NCBI RefSeq assembly: GCF_051380735.1
Contig: NZ_JBNYXQ010000011.1
Coordinates: 62,001 to 126,000 of the forward strand
From: Janthinobacterium sp051380735
GTDB lineage: Bacteria > Pseudomonadota > Gammaproteobacteria > Burkholderiales > Burkholderiaceae_D
DNA length: 64,000 nt
Direction of reading: 5' to 3'
The position numbers were made by a program, and so were the translations under genes. Positions 57,052 to 64,000 of this stretch are shown here, in pieces (the first letter of the stretch is position 1; every line of letters begins with the position of its first letter). The notes below the pieces were generated by a model that was not told the origin of the DNA, ran no database searches, and was given only the letters and a program-made list of their open reading frames with translations.

Positions 57052-57714
57052 ATGAGCAACGCAACTATCGGCAGCATCGGCATTATTGGCGCAGGCGCCC
57101 TCGGTTCCAACTTTGCCCGCGTGCTGGCAAAAAGCGGCATGGCAGCCACTATCGCCAATAGCCGCGGCCCGGCTTCGCTGGCTGCACTGGTCGAAGAGCT
57201 GGGGCCGACCATCAAGGCTGGTACTGTGCAGGAAGCGGCCAGCGCCGATATCGTGCTGGTCGCCGTGCGCTGGGTCGATGCCGAAAAGGTACTGGGCGGC
57301 TTGCCGGCCTGGAATGGCCGCATCGTCATTGACGGCACCAATCCCGTCGAGTTCATCGATCCTGCCTCGCCCGACGCTAATGATGCGAGCAATCCGCTGG
57401 CCGCTTATGGCATCAAGGCCGCCGATCTGGGCGGGCAACATTCAAGCCAGATCATTGCGCAACTGGTGCCCGGCGCACGCCTCGTCAAGGCGTTCAATCA
57501 CCTCGACGTGAATGTGTTGCCAGAGCCTGAAGTGGCGGGCGGCAAGCGCGTGTTGTTTTATTCCGGTGATGACGCCACCGCCAAGGCGGCCGTGCGTGGC
57601 CTGATCGAAGCGGCCGGCTTCTTCGCCATCGACCTGGGCACGCTCGACGTCGGCGGACCGCTCGCCTCACTGCCTTTCGGCGCGCTGGCCATGCACAATC
57701 TCGTCAGAATCTGA
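57052..57714 (+). CDS. NADPH-dependent F420-reductase-like oxidoreductase
   Basis: 220 residues. Rossmann N-terminus IGIIGAGALGSNFARVLAKSG at 7-27, then NSRGPASLAAL, and VDGTNP-like VIDGTNPVEF near 89-98. This is the NADP-binding fold of the F420-dependent NADP reductase family, which in organisms without F420 acts on unknown substrates. ATG 57052 follows AAAGGATCACATC. A degenerate minus-strand gene begins directly after its stop. Confidence 0.88.
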   Translation: MSNATIGSIGIIGAGALGSNFARVLAKSGMAATIANSRGPASLAALVEELGPTIKAGTVQEAASADIVLVAVRWVDAEKVLGGLPAWNGRIVIDGTNPVEFIDPASPDANDASNPLAAYGIKAADLGGQHSSQIIAQLVPGARLVKAFNHLDVNVLPEPEVAGGKRVLFYSGDDATAKAAVRGLIEAAGFFAIDLGTLDVGGPLASLPFGALAMHNLVRI

Positions 57715-57970
57715 TCAGAACATGGGATGGTCGCTGGCGATCTTTTCCGGAATCGCCTGCGTCACGTCCCGGTTTTCAACGATCTTGCTTTTTTTTAGCT
57801 TGAAAATACCGATAATCGCATTGCCGCGCGTGGCAGGCCCCGCGCACCGCATGCACATGCAAGATCACCTGCGCGCAATCGACAAAACTGCTCACGCTAT
57901 CGCTATACGAATATGGGTGCTTGTGGCGCAAAAAGGCGATGATGCCGACGGTGGGCCAGGGACGATGCAT
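57715..57970 (-). pseudogene. NTF2-like (SnoaL) protein, frameshifted 3' remnant
   Basis: Reading the minus strand, one frame gives AQVILHVHAVRG (toward 57850); a shift in the GGGGCC run near 57840 is needed to continue as RGNAIIGIFKLKKSKIVENR and then DVTQAIPEKIASDHPMF, with stop at 57715-57717. The tail DVxQxIPEKxAxxHPMF is typical of small NTF2/SnoaL-like proteins of about 125 residues. The 5' half cannot be recovered, so the gene is truncated as well as frameshifted. Confidence 0.65.
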
Positions 57971-58003
57971 GTAACGTTGCTCGTGATGTCATCAAGCTGT
58001 CAA

Positions 58004-58014
58004 ATCAATTTGAT
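58004..58014. promoter_or_regulatory. inverted repeat near the ars promoter, possible ArsR operator
   Basis: ATCAA-T-TTGAT, a perfect 5+1+5 inverted repeat just upstream of the -35 box of the ars promoter. ArsR-family dimers bind short imperfect inverted repeats around the promoter. The role is inferred from position only. Confidence 0.4.
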
Positions 58015-58019
58015 ATTCT

Positions 58020-58048
58020 TTGAACTGTCGTAGCTTTTGGCGTAATAT
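58020..58048 (+). promoter_or_regulatory. sigma-70 promoter of the ars operon
   Basis: -35 TTGAAC at 58020-58025, exactly 17 bases, -10 TAATAT at 58043-58048. Transcription would start near 58055, about 14 bases before the first arsR ATG (58069), so the leader is very short. If so, the internal ATG at 58084 may be preferred. Confidence 0.7.
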
Positions 58049-58068
58049 ACTTCCATAGTTATTGAATT

Positions 58069-58413
58069 ATGAAAGTAAAGACCATGGATACCAGGGAAGT
58101 GTTAGCCGCGCTGGCGGCCATTGCGCAGGAAAGCCGTCTCGGTATTTTTCGTCTGCTGGTGCAGCTGGGGCCGGAAGGCATGGCGGCCACCAAAATCGCC
58201 GAGCAGCTCGATATCGCGCCTTCATCGCTGTCGTTTCACTTGAAAGAGCTGACACACGCCAAGCTGATCACTTCGCGCAGCGAAGGCCGTTTCGTCATTT
58301 ATTCAGCCGACACCGCGGTCATGAACGGCTTGATCGGCTACCTGACCGAAAACTGTTGCGGTGGCGTTCCTTGTGGTCCCGGCAGCTGCGACACAGAACA
58401 ATCGCCTACCTGA
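58069..58413 (+). CDS. arsR: ArsR-family metalloregulator
   Basis: 114 residues (109 from the internal ATG 58084). Winged helix-turn-helix AEQLDIAPSSLSFHLKEL at about 45-62. The classical ELCVCDL sensor motif is absent. Instead a C-terminal cysteine group NCCGGVPCGPGSC (C96, C97, C102, C107) resembles the As(III) site of the Acidithiobacillus ferrooxidans-type ArsR (paired Cys plus one further Cys). It should repress the operon until arsenite or antimonite binds. It heads the six-gene ars unit. Confidence 0.92.
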   Translation: MKVKTMDTREVLAALAAIAQESRLGIFRLLVQLGPEGMAATKIAEQLDIAPSSLSFHLKELTHAKLITSRSEGRFVIYSADTAVMNGLIGYLTENCCGGVPCGPGSCDTEQSPT

Positions 58414-58427
58414 ACTGGAGAATTGAG

Positions 58428-58928
58428 ATGCAAGACAAAGTCTATAACGTACTGTTCCTCTGCACCGGCAACTCGGCGCGCAGCATCATGGCGGAGGCCC
58501 TGGTGACGACGATGGGCAAGGGCCGCTTCAAGGGGTTCTCGGCAGGCAGCCAGCCTGGCGGCACTGTCAATCCGTTTGCCATCGAACAGGTCGCTCACAC
58601 CGGCTATCCAGTCGATGCCTTGCGCAGCAAAAGCTGGGATGAGTTCGGCACGCCTGACGCGCCACAGATGGACTTCATTTTCACCGTCTGCGACAACGCC
58701 GCCGGCGAGACTTGCCCGTATTGGCCAGGCCACCCGATGTCGGCGCACTGGGGCTTTGAAGATCCGGCAGCGGTGATCGGTACCGACGAAGAAAAGCGCA
58801 CCGCGTTCCACCGCATCTTCCGCCAGATCATGACGCGCATGAATGTTTTCGTCAGCCTGCCGCTGCAGATGCTGGAAAAGAATGCCATTCAACGCGAGAT
58901 ACAGGCGATCGGCGACTCCCCCGTTTAA
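58428..58928 (+). CDS. arsC: arsenate reductase, thioredoxin-type (low-molecular-weight phosphatase fold)
   Basis: 166 residues from ATG 58428, 14 bases after arsR. The phosphatase P-loop C12-TGNSA-R18 opens the protein, and the redox cysteines C88 and C96 lie in VCDNAAGETCPYWPG, as in thioredoxin-coupled ArsC. It reduces arsenate to arsenite for export by ArsB. The open frame reaching back to 58062 lies out of frame across arsR and is not real. Confidence 0.92.
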   Translation: MQDKVYNVLFLCTGNSARSIMAEALVTTMGKGRFKGFSAGSQPGGTVNPFAIEQVAHTGYPVDALRSKSWDEFGTPDAPQMDFIFTVCDNAAGETCPYWPGHPMSAHWGFEDPAAVIGTDEEKRTAFHRIFRQIMTRMNVFVSLPLQMLEKNAIQREIQAIGDSPV

Positions 58929-58952
58929 CTATTTACGCTACAAGGACTTGCC

Positions 58953-60233
58953 GTGCTGATCGCCTTTCTGATCTTTCTCGCCACCCTGAGCCTCGTTATC
59001 TGGCAGCCACGCGGGCTCGGTATCGGCTGGAGCGCTACCGCTGGCGCCATCGTCGCGCTGCTGGCCGGCGTCATCCATGTCGCTGATATTCCCGTGGTCT
59101 GGCACATCGTCTGGAACGCGACCGGCACCTTCGTGGCGGTGATCATCATCAGCCTGTTGCTGGACAAGGCAGGCTTCTTCGAATGGGCGGCGCTGCATGT
59201 TGCGCGCTGGGGACGCGGCAGCGGCAAGCGCCTGTTCGTGCTGCTGGTTCTGCTGGGCGCTGCGGTGGCTGCCTTGTTCGCCAACGATGGCGCAGCGCTG
59301 ATCCTGACACCGATCGTGATCGCCATGCTGCGGGCGCTGCGCTTTTCAGCCAAGGCTACACTTGCGTTCGTGATGGCGGCCGGCTTTATCGCCGACACGG
59401 CCAGCCTGCCGCTGGTGGTGTCGAATCTGGTGAACATCGTTTCGGTCGACTATTTCAACATCGGCTTCGCGCGCTATGCCGCCGTGATGGTGCCGGTGAA
59501 CCTGGTGGCCGTTGCCGCGACCTTGGGCGCCTTGCTGTGGTTCTTCCGCAAGGACATCCCGGCAAACTACGACCTGGCGCAGCTGAAGGCGCCTGGCGAG
59601 GCGATCCATGATCGCGCCACGTTTGTCACCGGCTGGTGGGTGCTGGTCCTGCTGCTGGTCGGCTTTTTCTGGCTGGAGAGCCTGGGCGTGCCGATCAGCG
59701 CCGTCGCTGCGGCAGGCGCCGTGCTGCTGCTGGCGGCGGCCGCCCGCGGCCACCGGATTGCGACCCGCGAAGTATTGCGCAATGCACCCTGGCAGGTGGT
59801 GGTTTTCTCGCTGGGCATGTATCTGGTCGTCTACGGTTTGCGCAATGCAGGCCTGACCGACTACCTGACCGGCGTGCTGAACGCCTGTGCAAGCTATGGT
59901 GTGTGGGGCGCTGCCCTGGGCACCGGCTTGATTACCGCGCTACTCTCGTCAATCATGAACAATATGCCTACCGTACTGATCGGCGCCTTGTCGATCGATG
60001 CGACGACGTCGCAAGGCGTGGTGCGCGAGGCGATGATCTACGCCAATATTATCGGCAGTGATCTCGGCCCGAAAATTACGCCGATCGGCAGCCTGGCCAC
60101 GCTGCTGTGGCTACATGTTCTGGCGAGCAAGGAGATTCAGATTTCGTGGGGCTACTATTTCCGCGTCGGCATCGTGTTGACCTTGCCGGTGCTGTTGCTC
60201 ACCCTGGCCGCACTGGCCGTGCGCCTGTCTTGA
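58953..60233 (+). CDS. arsB: arsenite efflux carrier
   Basis: 426 residues, the size of ArsB, with about 12 membrane helices. Family landmarks: NDGAALILTPIVIAM near 110-124, ADTASLPLVVSNLVNIVSVDYF near 145-166, SSIMNNMPTVL near 330 and NIIGSDLGPKITPIGSLATLLW near 360-381. GTG start behind AAGGA. It exports arsenite or antimonite using the proton gradient; no ArsA ATPase gene is present here. Confidence 0.95.
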   Translation: MLIAFLIFLATLSLVIWQPRGLGIGWSATAGAIVALLAGVIHVADIPVVWHIVWNATGTFVAVIIISLLLDKAGFFEWAALHVARWGRGSGKRLFVLLVLLGAAVAALFANDGAALILTPIVIAMLRALRFSAKATLAFVMAAGFIADTASLPLVVSNLVNIVSVDYFNIGFARYAAVMVPVNLVAVAATLGALLWFFRKDIPANYDLAQLKAPGEAIHDRATFVTGWWVLVLLLVGFFWLESLGVPISAVAAAGAVLLLAAAARGHRIATREVLRNAPWQVVVFSLGMYLVVYGLRNAGLTDYLTGVLNACASYGVWGAALGTGLITALLSSIMNNMPTVLIGALSIDATTSQGVVREAMIYANIIGSDLGPKITPIGSLATLLWLHVLASKEIQISWGYYFRVGIVLTLPVLLLTLAALAVRLS

Positions 60234-60246
60234 AAAAGGAACTGTC

Positions 60247-60675
60247 ATGACCGTCATTATCTACCACAACCCCGATTGCGGCACGTCGCGCAACACGCTT
60301 GGCCTGATCCGCAATGCCGGTATCGAGCCTGTCATTATTGATTACCTGAAACACCCGCCTGACGCGGCCACACTGATCGACCTGATCGTGAAGGCTGGGC
60401 TGACTGTCCGTTCGGCCGTTCGGCAAAAAGGCACGCCTTTCATGGAGTTGGGCCTGGATTCGCCAACCATCACCAATCAGGCCCTGGTCGAGGCGATGGT
60501 TGCCCATCCCATCCTGATCAACCGGCCGTTTGTGGTGACGGCGCTGGGCGTGCGGCTGTGCCGCCCGTCCGAGCTGGTGCTCGATCTTCTGCCGCAGCTG
60601 CAGCGTGGTGCGTTCACCAAGGAAGACGGTGAGCGTGTGATTGACGAACATGGACAACGCATCACCCATGGATAA
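60247..60675 (+). CDS. arsC: arsenate reductase, glutaredoxin-type
   Basis: 142 residues. The catalytic cysteine is C11 in YHNPDCGTSRN; the arginines that bind arsenate are seen in VRQKGTPF, NRPFVV and VRLCRPSE. This is the R773 plasmid type, using glutathione and glutaredoxin, structurally unrelated to the phosphatase-fold ArsC two genes upstream. It lies 13 bases after arsB and overlaps arsH by about 26 bases. Confidence 0.95.
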   Translation: MTVIIYHNPDCGTSRNTLGLIRNAGIEPVIIDYLKHPPDAATLIDLIVKAGLTVRSAVRQKGTPFMELGLDSPTITNQALVEAMVAHPILINRPFVVTALGVRLCRPSELVLDLLPQLQRGAFTKEDGERVIDEHGQRITHG

Positions 60676-61384
60676 GATTGCCGACCTGCCCAATATCAAT
60701 CCCGAACAGCTTGATCTGCCGACCCTGGACCGGCTCGCCCCGGTCGGTGAGCTGACGCATCGGCCGCGCATCCTGATGCTGTACGGCTCGCTGCGCGAGC
60801 GCTCCTTCAGCCGCTTCCTGACCGAAGAGGCGGCACGCATCCTGCAGCACTTCGGCGCCGAAGTGAAAATCTTTGACCCAAAGGAACTGCCGATGGCCGG
60901 CAGCGTAGCGGAGGACCATCCGAAAGTGGTGGAACTGCGCGAACTTTGCCTGTGGTCCGAGGGCCAGGTCTGGTGCAGTCCGGAGCGCCACGGCACGGTG
61001 ACGGCCGTCCTGAAAAATCAGATCGACTGGATCCCGCTCGAGATGGGAGCGATTCGTCCGAGCCAGGGCCGCACCCTGGCGGTGATGCAGGTATGCGGCG
61101 GTTCACAGTCGTTCAACGTGGTCAATACGCTGCGCCTGCTTGGCCGCTGGATGCGCATGTTTACCATCCCTAACCAGTCCTCGGTACCGATGGCCTACAA
61201 GGAATTCGACGATGCCGGCCGCATGCGTCAGTCCGCTTACTATGATCGGGTAGTCGATGTCATGGAAGAGTTATTCAAAATGACGCTGCTGTTGCGTGGC
61301 CGGACCGACTATCTGACAGACCGCTACAGCGAGCGCAATGAACGGGCGATGAAAGCGATTGACGCGGCCATCAAGCGAATTTGA
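60650..61384 (+). CDS. arsH: arsenical resistance flavoprotein ArsH
   Basis: 244 residues from ATG 60650, which overlaps the end of arsC; ATG 60668 is also possible. Flavodoxin-like NADPH:FMN fold with LYGSLRERSFSRFLTEEAAR near 44-63 and SPERHGTVTAVLKNQIDWIP near 110-129. ArsH enzymes oxidise trivalent methylarsenicals or reduce quinones and metals with NADPH. Its presence suggests resistance to organic as well as inorganic arsenic. Confidence 0.94.
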   Translation: MDNASPMDKIADLPNINPEQLDLPTLDRLAPVGELTHRPRILMLYGSLRERSFSRFLTEEAARILQHFGAEVKIFDPKELPMAGSVAEDHPKVVELRELCLWSEGQVWCSPERHGTVTAVLKNQIDWIPLEMGAIRPSQGRTLAVMQVCGGSQSFNVVNTLRLLGRWMRMFTIPNQSSVPMAYKEFDDAGRMRQSAYYDRVVDVMEELFKMTLLLRGRTDYLTDRYSERNERAMKAIDAAIKRI

Positions 61385-61404
61385 ATGTCCATCAGGAGAG
61401 CTGC

Positions 61405-61920
61405 ATGATAATCCGCGAGGCCAAAAAAGACGATTCGACAGCAATCGTGGCGATCTACAACCACTTCATCGTCAATACGGCCATCACTTTCGAGGAACAG
61501 GCCATCACGCCCGGCGACATGGCGCAGCGCATCGCTGACGTGCAAAACAGTGATCTGCCCTGGCTCGTTGCCGAGCACGACGGCGTCGTTATCGGATACG
61601 CTTACGCCACCAAGTGGCGCGTACGCCATGCCTATCGCTTCTCGGTCGAGAGCACGGTGTATCTGGCGCCGTCGCATGCAGGCAAGGGGATCGGCACCCT
61701 GCTTTACAAGGCACTGCTCAAGCGCCTGAGCGAACAAGGCTATCATCTGGTCATTGGCGGCATCGCCCAGCCCAATCCCGCCAGCGTCGCCCTGCACGAG
61801 GCGCTGGGATTTCAGGAAGTGGCGAAGTTCAAAGAGGTCGGTTTCAAGTTTGGCGATTGGGTCGATGTCGGGTATTGGCAGTTGATGCTTTCAGCACCTG
61901 TGAGAGACGAAGCTACCTGA
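61405..61920 (+). CDS. GNAT acetyltransferase, ArsN1/phosphinothricin type
   Basis: 171 residues from ATG 61405 behind CAGGAGAG. The acetyl-CoA site is APSHAGKGIGTLLYKALLKR near 91-110; IREAKKDDSTAIVAIYNHFI at the start is the common PAT N-terminus. Such enzymes acetylate phosphinothricin, and in ars operons those named ArsN1 acetylate arsinothricin. Being the last gene of the ars operon, 20 bases after arsH, it more likely acts on the arsenic antibiotic. Confidence 0.85.
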   Translation: MIIREAKKDDSTAIVAIYNHFIVNTAITFEEQAITPGDMAQRIADVQNSDLPWLVAEHDGVVIGYAYATKWRVRHAYRFSVESTVYLAPSHAGKGIGTLLYKALLKRLSEQGYHLVIGGIAQPNPASVALHEALGFQEVAKFKEVGFKFGDWVDVGYWQLMLSAPVRDEAT

Positions 61921-62187
61921 CTGGATGGCGTTTCCCCTTGTGAAACCGTACTGCGGACTTCATGTCTTGACACCTACTCGCGATTAGTTGAGTTAACTGT
62001 GCCGCAGACAGGCATAAAATCCTGCACACCTCTTTCTTGCTCGAGGGTGAAAGGCGAGGACCGCCATCACCAATCAGCGGCAATACGCGGTTGAGGACTT
62101 TCGGCAAAGGTTGCGAGCAGTGCCACTGCCTGACAGAAACGCACAAGTTGAATGCGTGGATGCATTCATTGCAGACGCCGCGCAACC
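61921..62187. other. intergenic region before the Tn5-like element
   Basis: About 270 bases between the ars operon and the IS end. Nothing that I can support as a gene, terminator or RNA; short frames are not protein-like. Confidence 0.4.
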
Positions 62188-62206
62188 CATATCGTTATAC
62201 ACAAGT
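62188..62206 (+). repeat. Tn5/IS50-type terminal inverted repeat (left end)
   Basis: The 19 bases end in TTATACACAAGT, the conserved inner part of the IS50 outside end (known form CTGACTCTTATACACAAGT); the first seven bases differ. It lies about 110 bases before the IS4-family transposase frame, the right place and direction for its left end. No matching right end is seen before 64000. Confidence 0.7.
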
Positions 62207-62298
62207 CGGCAGGCGTCTCACGCGCCGCCCTGAAAGTCGTTAACTTTCAAGGACTTACCTGAGGGGCTTGTAAACTTTGCCTAGATCGCGTTTACTCT

Positions 62299-63033
62299 TT
62301 GACTTTGGGTGACGCATTGGCCAAGGTATCGAGCCGCTGGACGGAGCAAGAGTTTGCTGGACTGGACTTGGGCGATGCTCGCCTCGACAAACGAGCGAGA
62401 ACACTGATGGAACGATTTACGGCAAAGCCGACGGCGAGCATTCCCGAAGCCTGCGACAGTTGGAGCGAAACCTGCGCGGCCTACCGCTTTCTCGGCAACG
62501 AGGATGTGTCTTGGGAGGCCATCCTGGCCCCGCATTGGGAGCGCACCCGCGAGCGCATGCAGGCCCATCCTGTCGTGCTGTGCATCCAGGACACGACCGA
62601 ACTCGATTTCAACGGCCAGGAAGCGGAGGGGCTTGGGCCGCTGAACTATGAGGCACGGCGCGGCATGTACCTGCATCCGACCTACGCCGTCACGCCGACA
62701 CGCGAACCTCTCGGCGTGCTCGATGCTTGGATGTGGGCGCGCGCGAAGCGCGGCAAGGACGGCGTGCGTCCCGGACAGAAAGAAAGCGCGCGCTGGATCG
62801 AGGGTTACGAACGCGTGGCCGAGATGGCCGCGACGTTGGCCGGCACACGGCTGGTGTACGTGGCCGACCGCGAGGCCGACGTGGTGGCGTTGATGCGTCG
62901 CGCGCGTGACTTGGACACGCCGGCCGACTGGCTGGTGCGCGCCACACGCCGCAGGCTAGTGATCCGTCAGCGTGGAGGCGGAAGGCGGTCCCTCCGTCCA
63001 AGACGCCAACTCAGGGTGAAGTGGACCACGTAG
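62299..63033 (+). pseudogene. IS4-family (Tn5/IS50-like) transposase, truncated
   Basis: N-terminal half only. FAGLDLGDARLDKRARTLME and PTASIPEACDSWSETCAAYR match the Tn5 DNA-binding region; CIQDTTELDF carries the first catalytic Asp and YVADREADVVALM the second. Homology stops near 62945 at DWLVRAT. The remaining about 30 codons are Arg-rich and unrelated, so the third catalytic residue (Glu in the Y-R-E-K region) is lost. Intact relatives have about 470 residues. The start is unclear (TTG 62299). Not functional. Confidence 0.8.
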
Positions 63034-63455
63034 CGCGGGTATCGTGCGTTTTGACTTGGGCCAAGGTAACTGATGACTGGACTTGCCCCGGATGCCATCG
63101 CCGCAAGGTGCAGACAGTTAGGCCGTCGAATCAGTTTCCTTGGGCGTTTGTACTGTCGAGCAAGGAAATGGCATGTCCTTCCGCGAAGTTCGGTACTGCG
63201 TCCGAAATCATCTGTTCTGATTGTGGCTTAGCTGCGGTCGCGCTAGGAAAGGAGGCACTCGCCTTGGCGGGGTATCCTTCGACTAATCAGCGGCCGTCAA
63301 CGCTGATCTCGACGGAGGTGCTGAACCAAATTGTCATCGCAAAAAGTCACTCCCGTCACCGCTTCAATAACGCGCTTGCGGACTCAATCGTCAGGAAATT
63401 GACGCTTGAGCTGTGCGCGCAAGATGCAGGGGACTTTGATGAGGAAGATTTCTAG
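63021..63455 (+). CDS. small protein with two CxxC zinc-binding pairs, unknown function
   Basis: Up to 144 residues from GTG 63021. Two cysteine pairs, DWTCPGCHRRK near 19-29 and IICSDCGL near 63-70, form a probable zinc ribbon, followed by a helical region and an acidic tail (GDFDEEDF). Its 5' end lies right at the transposase truncation, so it may have lost its true N-terminus. The stop overlaps the opposite-strand gene's stop by four bases. I do not recognise the family. Confidence 0.5.
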   Translation: MDHVARVSCVLTWAKVTDDWTCPGCHRRKVQTVRPSNQFPWAFVLSSKEMACPSAKFGTASEIICSDCGLAAVALGKEALALAGYPSTNQRPSTLISTEVLNQIVIAKSHSRHRFNNALADSIVRKLTLELCAQDAGDFDEEDF

Positions 63456-63784
63456 GCCATCAGCCAAGTCCAAAACGCGCCGCCAGCAATGAGTACGATC
63501 ATGCCGAAGAACGCGAACAAGACCAATGCCGCGATTGCCTTGCGATAGGCGTACCCTACGCAGAACAAAAAGAAGCCAACGAACACGTAGACCAGCTTGG
63601 CTGTCGTCGTATGAACCATGAAAAAAGGCAAGGTATCGATTAGCCTGAATAGCACATAGACACCAATGGCTGTGAACGCGGTCGGCACGGCGATGTCCAT
63701 AAACTCGCCGCTGTGGGCGTGCATCTCCTTGCTTGAGTGCATGGTTCTGCCGATTTTGTACCAAGCCATTGCCGTGGCCTCCAT
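63452..63784 (-). CDS. small membrane protein of unknown function
   Basis: 110 residues (105 if ATG 63769 is used). Three membrane helices near 31-55, 62-80 and 86-108; the N-terminal 28 residues are polar and His/Ser-rich. It is transcribed away from the XRE gene, sharing an upstream region with a palindromic operator. Family not recognised. Confidence 0.65.
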   Translation of the reverse strand: MEATAMAWYKIGRTMHSSKEMHAHSGEFMDIAVPTAFTAIGVYVLFRLIDTLPFFMVHTTTAKLVYVFVGFFLFCVGYAYRKAIAALVLFAFFGMIVLIAGGAFWTWLMA

Positions 63785-63801
63785 AGAACGAATGGTGTCA
63801 T

Positions 63802-63822
63802 ATTATCCTATTTTGGGATAAT
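63802..63822. promoter_or_regulatory. palindromic operator between divergent genes
   Basis: ATTATCC at 63802-63808 and GGATAAT at 63816-63822 are exact inverted repeats around TATTTTG. The core TATCC-N7-GGATA is close to the HipB operator (TATCC-N8-GGATA), and an XRE regulator gene starts 26 bases downstream. Autoregulation, possibly with co-regulation of the divergent membrane gene, is inferred. Confidence 0.6.
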
Positions 63823-63847
63823 TCGGCGGAGGTGGTCACATAGCCGG

Positions 63848-64000
63848 ATGAAATCCATCCACGATCCGCGCTACGGCCAACTCGTTGAGCGGCTGATCGC
63901 GCTCAGGGAGGAATTCGGCGTTACGCAAACAGAACTAGCAGGACTGCTCAACAAGCAGCAGTCCTACGTCGCCAAAGTCGAGAATTTTGACCGACGGCTC
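63848..64000 (+). CDS. XRE-family regulator, 5' part only
   Basis: The gene runs off the right edge; 51 residues are present. The helix-turn-helix LREEFGVTQTELAGLLNKQQ and SYVAKVENFDRRL at 21-51 is the Cro/C1 type with a single-domain start, similar to HipB- or HigA-like antitoxins. ATG 63848. The partner, if any, would lie beyond the window. Confidence 0.8.
   Translation, partial: MKSIHDPRYGQLVERLIALREEFGVTQTELAGLLNKQQSYVAKVENFDRRL

Noticed and set aside
58062..58427. N-terminal extension of the first arsC
   Set aside because: Runs out of frame through arsR; the P-loop cysteine position and the ATG at 58428 fix the start.

Overview
The window is typical of a high-GC betaproteobacterium of the Oxalobacteraceae (Janthinobacterium/Massilia/Duganella type). 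This is judged from the protein sequences, the gene content and the GC-rich backbone; no database search was possible. Its core is a large Wzx/Wzy-type exopolysaccharide or capsule locus, roughly 2.4-43.1 kb. It is flanked by ordinary chromosomal genes and followed by an arsenic-resistance operon and a transposon-scarred right edge.

Layout. 0-2 kb: end of a THUMP-type RNA methyltransferase gene, then a Bcr/CflA-like MFS exporter. 2.4-8.7 kb: the export machinery, namely a YjbH-domain/PAP2-phosphatase fusion, a long SLBB polysaccharide export protein and a Wzz-type chain-length protein. 8.8-15.2 kb: rfbF-rfbG-rfbH (CDP-4-keto-3,6-dideoxyhexose synthesis), a split transketolase pair and an NAD-dependent epimerase/reductase; together these look like a pathway to a two-carbon-branched dideoxy sugar. 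15.3-23.7 kb: AT-rich block with flippase, two GT2 and two GT4 glycosyltransferases, an acyltransferase and a Wzy-like polymerase. 23.8-28.1 kb: an IS66 element nested in a damaged IS5-family element. 28.2-31.4 kb: three overlapping genes (small YVDPGTG membrane protein, sulfatase-fold membrane protein, kinase-like/methyltransferase protein). 31.5-37.1 kb, minus strand: rfbC, rfbA, rfbB, the initiating phosphoglycosyltransferase and manC. 37.4-38.3 kb: dgkA and a YjbE/GfcA-like small secreted protein. 38.55 kb: tRNA-Gly(CCC), with a Fic-bearing islet between its 3' end and a 47-bp direct repeat. 40.4-43.1 kb: trmB, galE, rfbD.

43.3-57.7 kb is backbone: glutamate dehydrogenase, a HypT-like LysR regulator, recQ, uppP, an MFS carrier with a DeoR regulator, a DASS anion symporter, a pirin/DoxX/LysR cluster and an Rrf2 regulator. 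58.0-61.9 kb is an ars operon: arsR, thioredoxin-type arsC, arsB, glutaredoxin-type arsC, arsH and an ArsN1-like acetyltransferase. 62.2-64 kb holds a truncated Tn5/IS50-like transposase, small unknown genes and the start of an XRE regulator behind a palindromic operator.

How it works together (inference). The phosphoglycosyltransferase starts repeat units on undecaprenyl phosphate, and the glycosyltransferases extend them with dTDP-rhamnose, GDP-mannose, UDP-galactose/glucose and the unusual CDP-derived sugar. Wzx flips the units, Wzy polymerises them, Wzz sets chain length, and the SLBB and YjbH proteins carry the polymer through the outer membrane. The 28-31 kb trio probably modifies it. 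The best candidates for something little described are the transketolase-dependent CDP-sugar branch, the YjbH-PAP2 fusion and the 28-31 kb trio.
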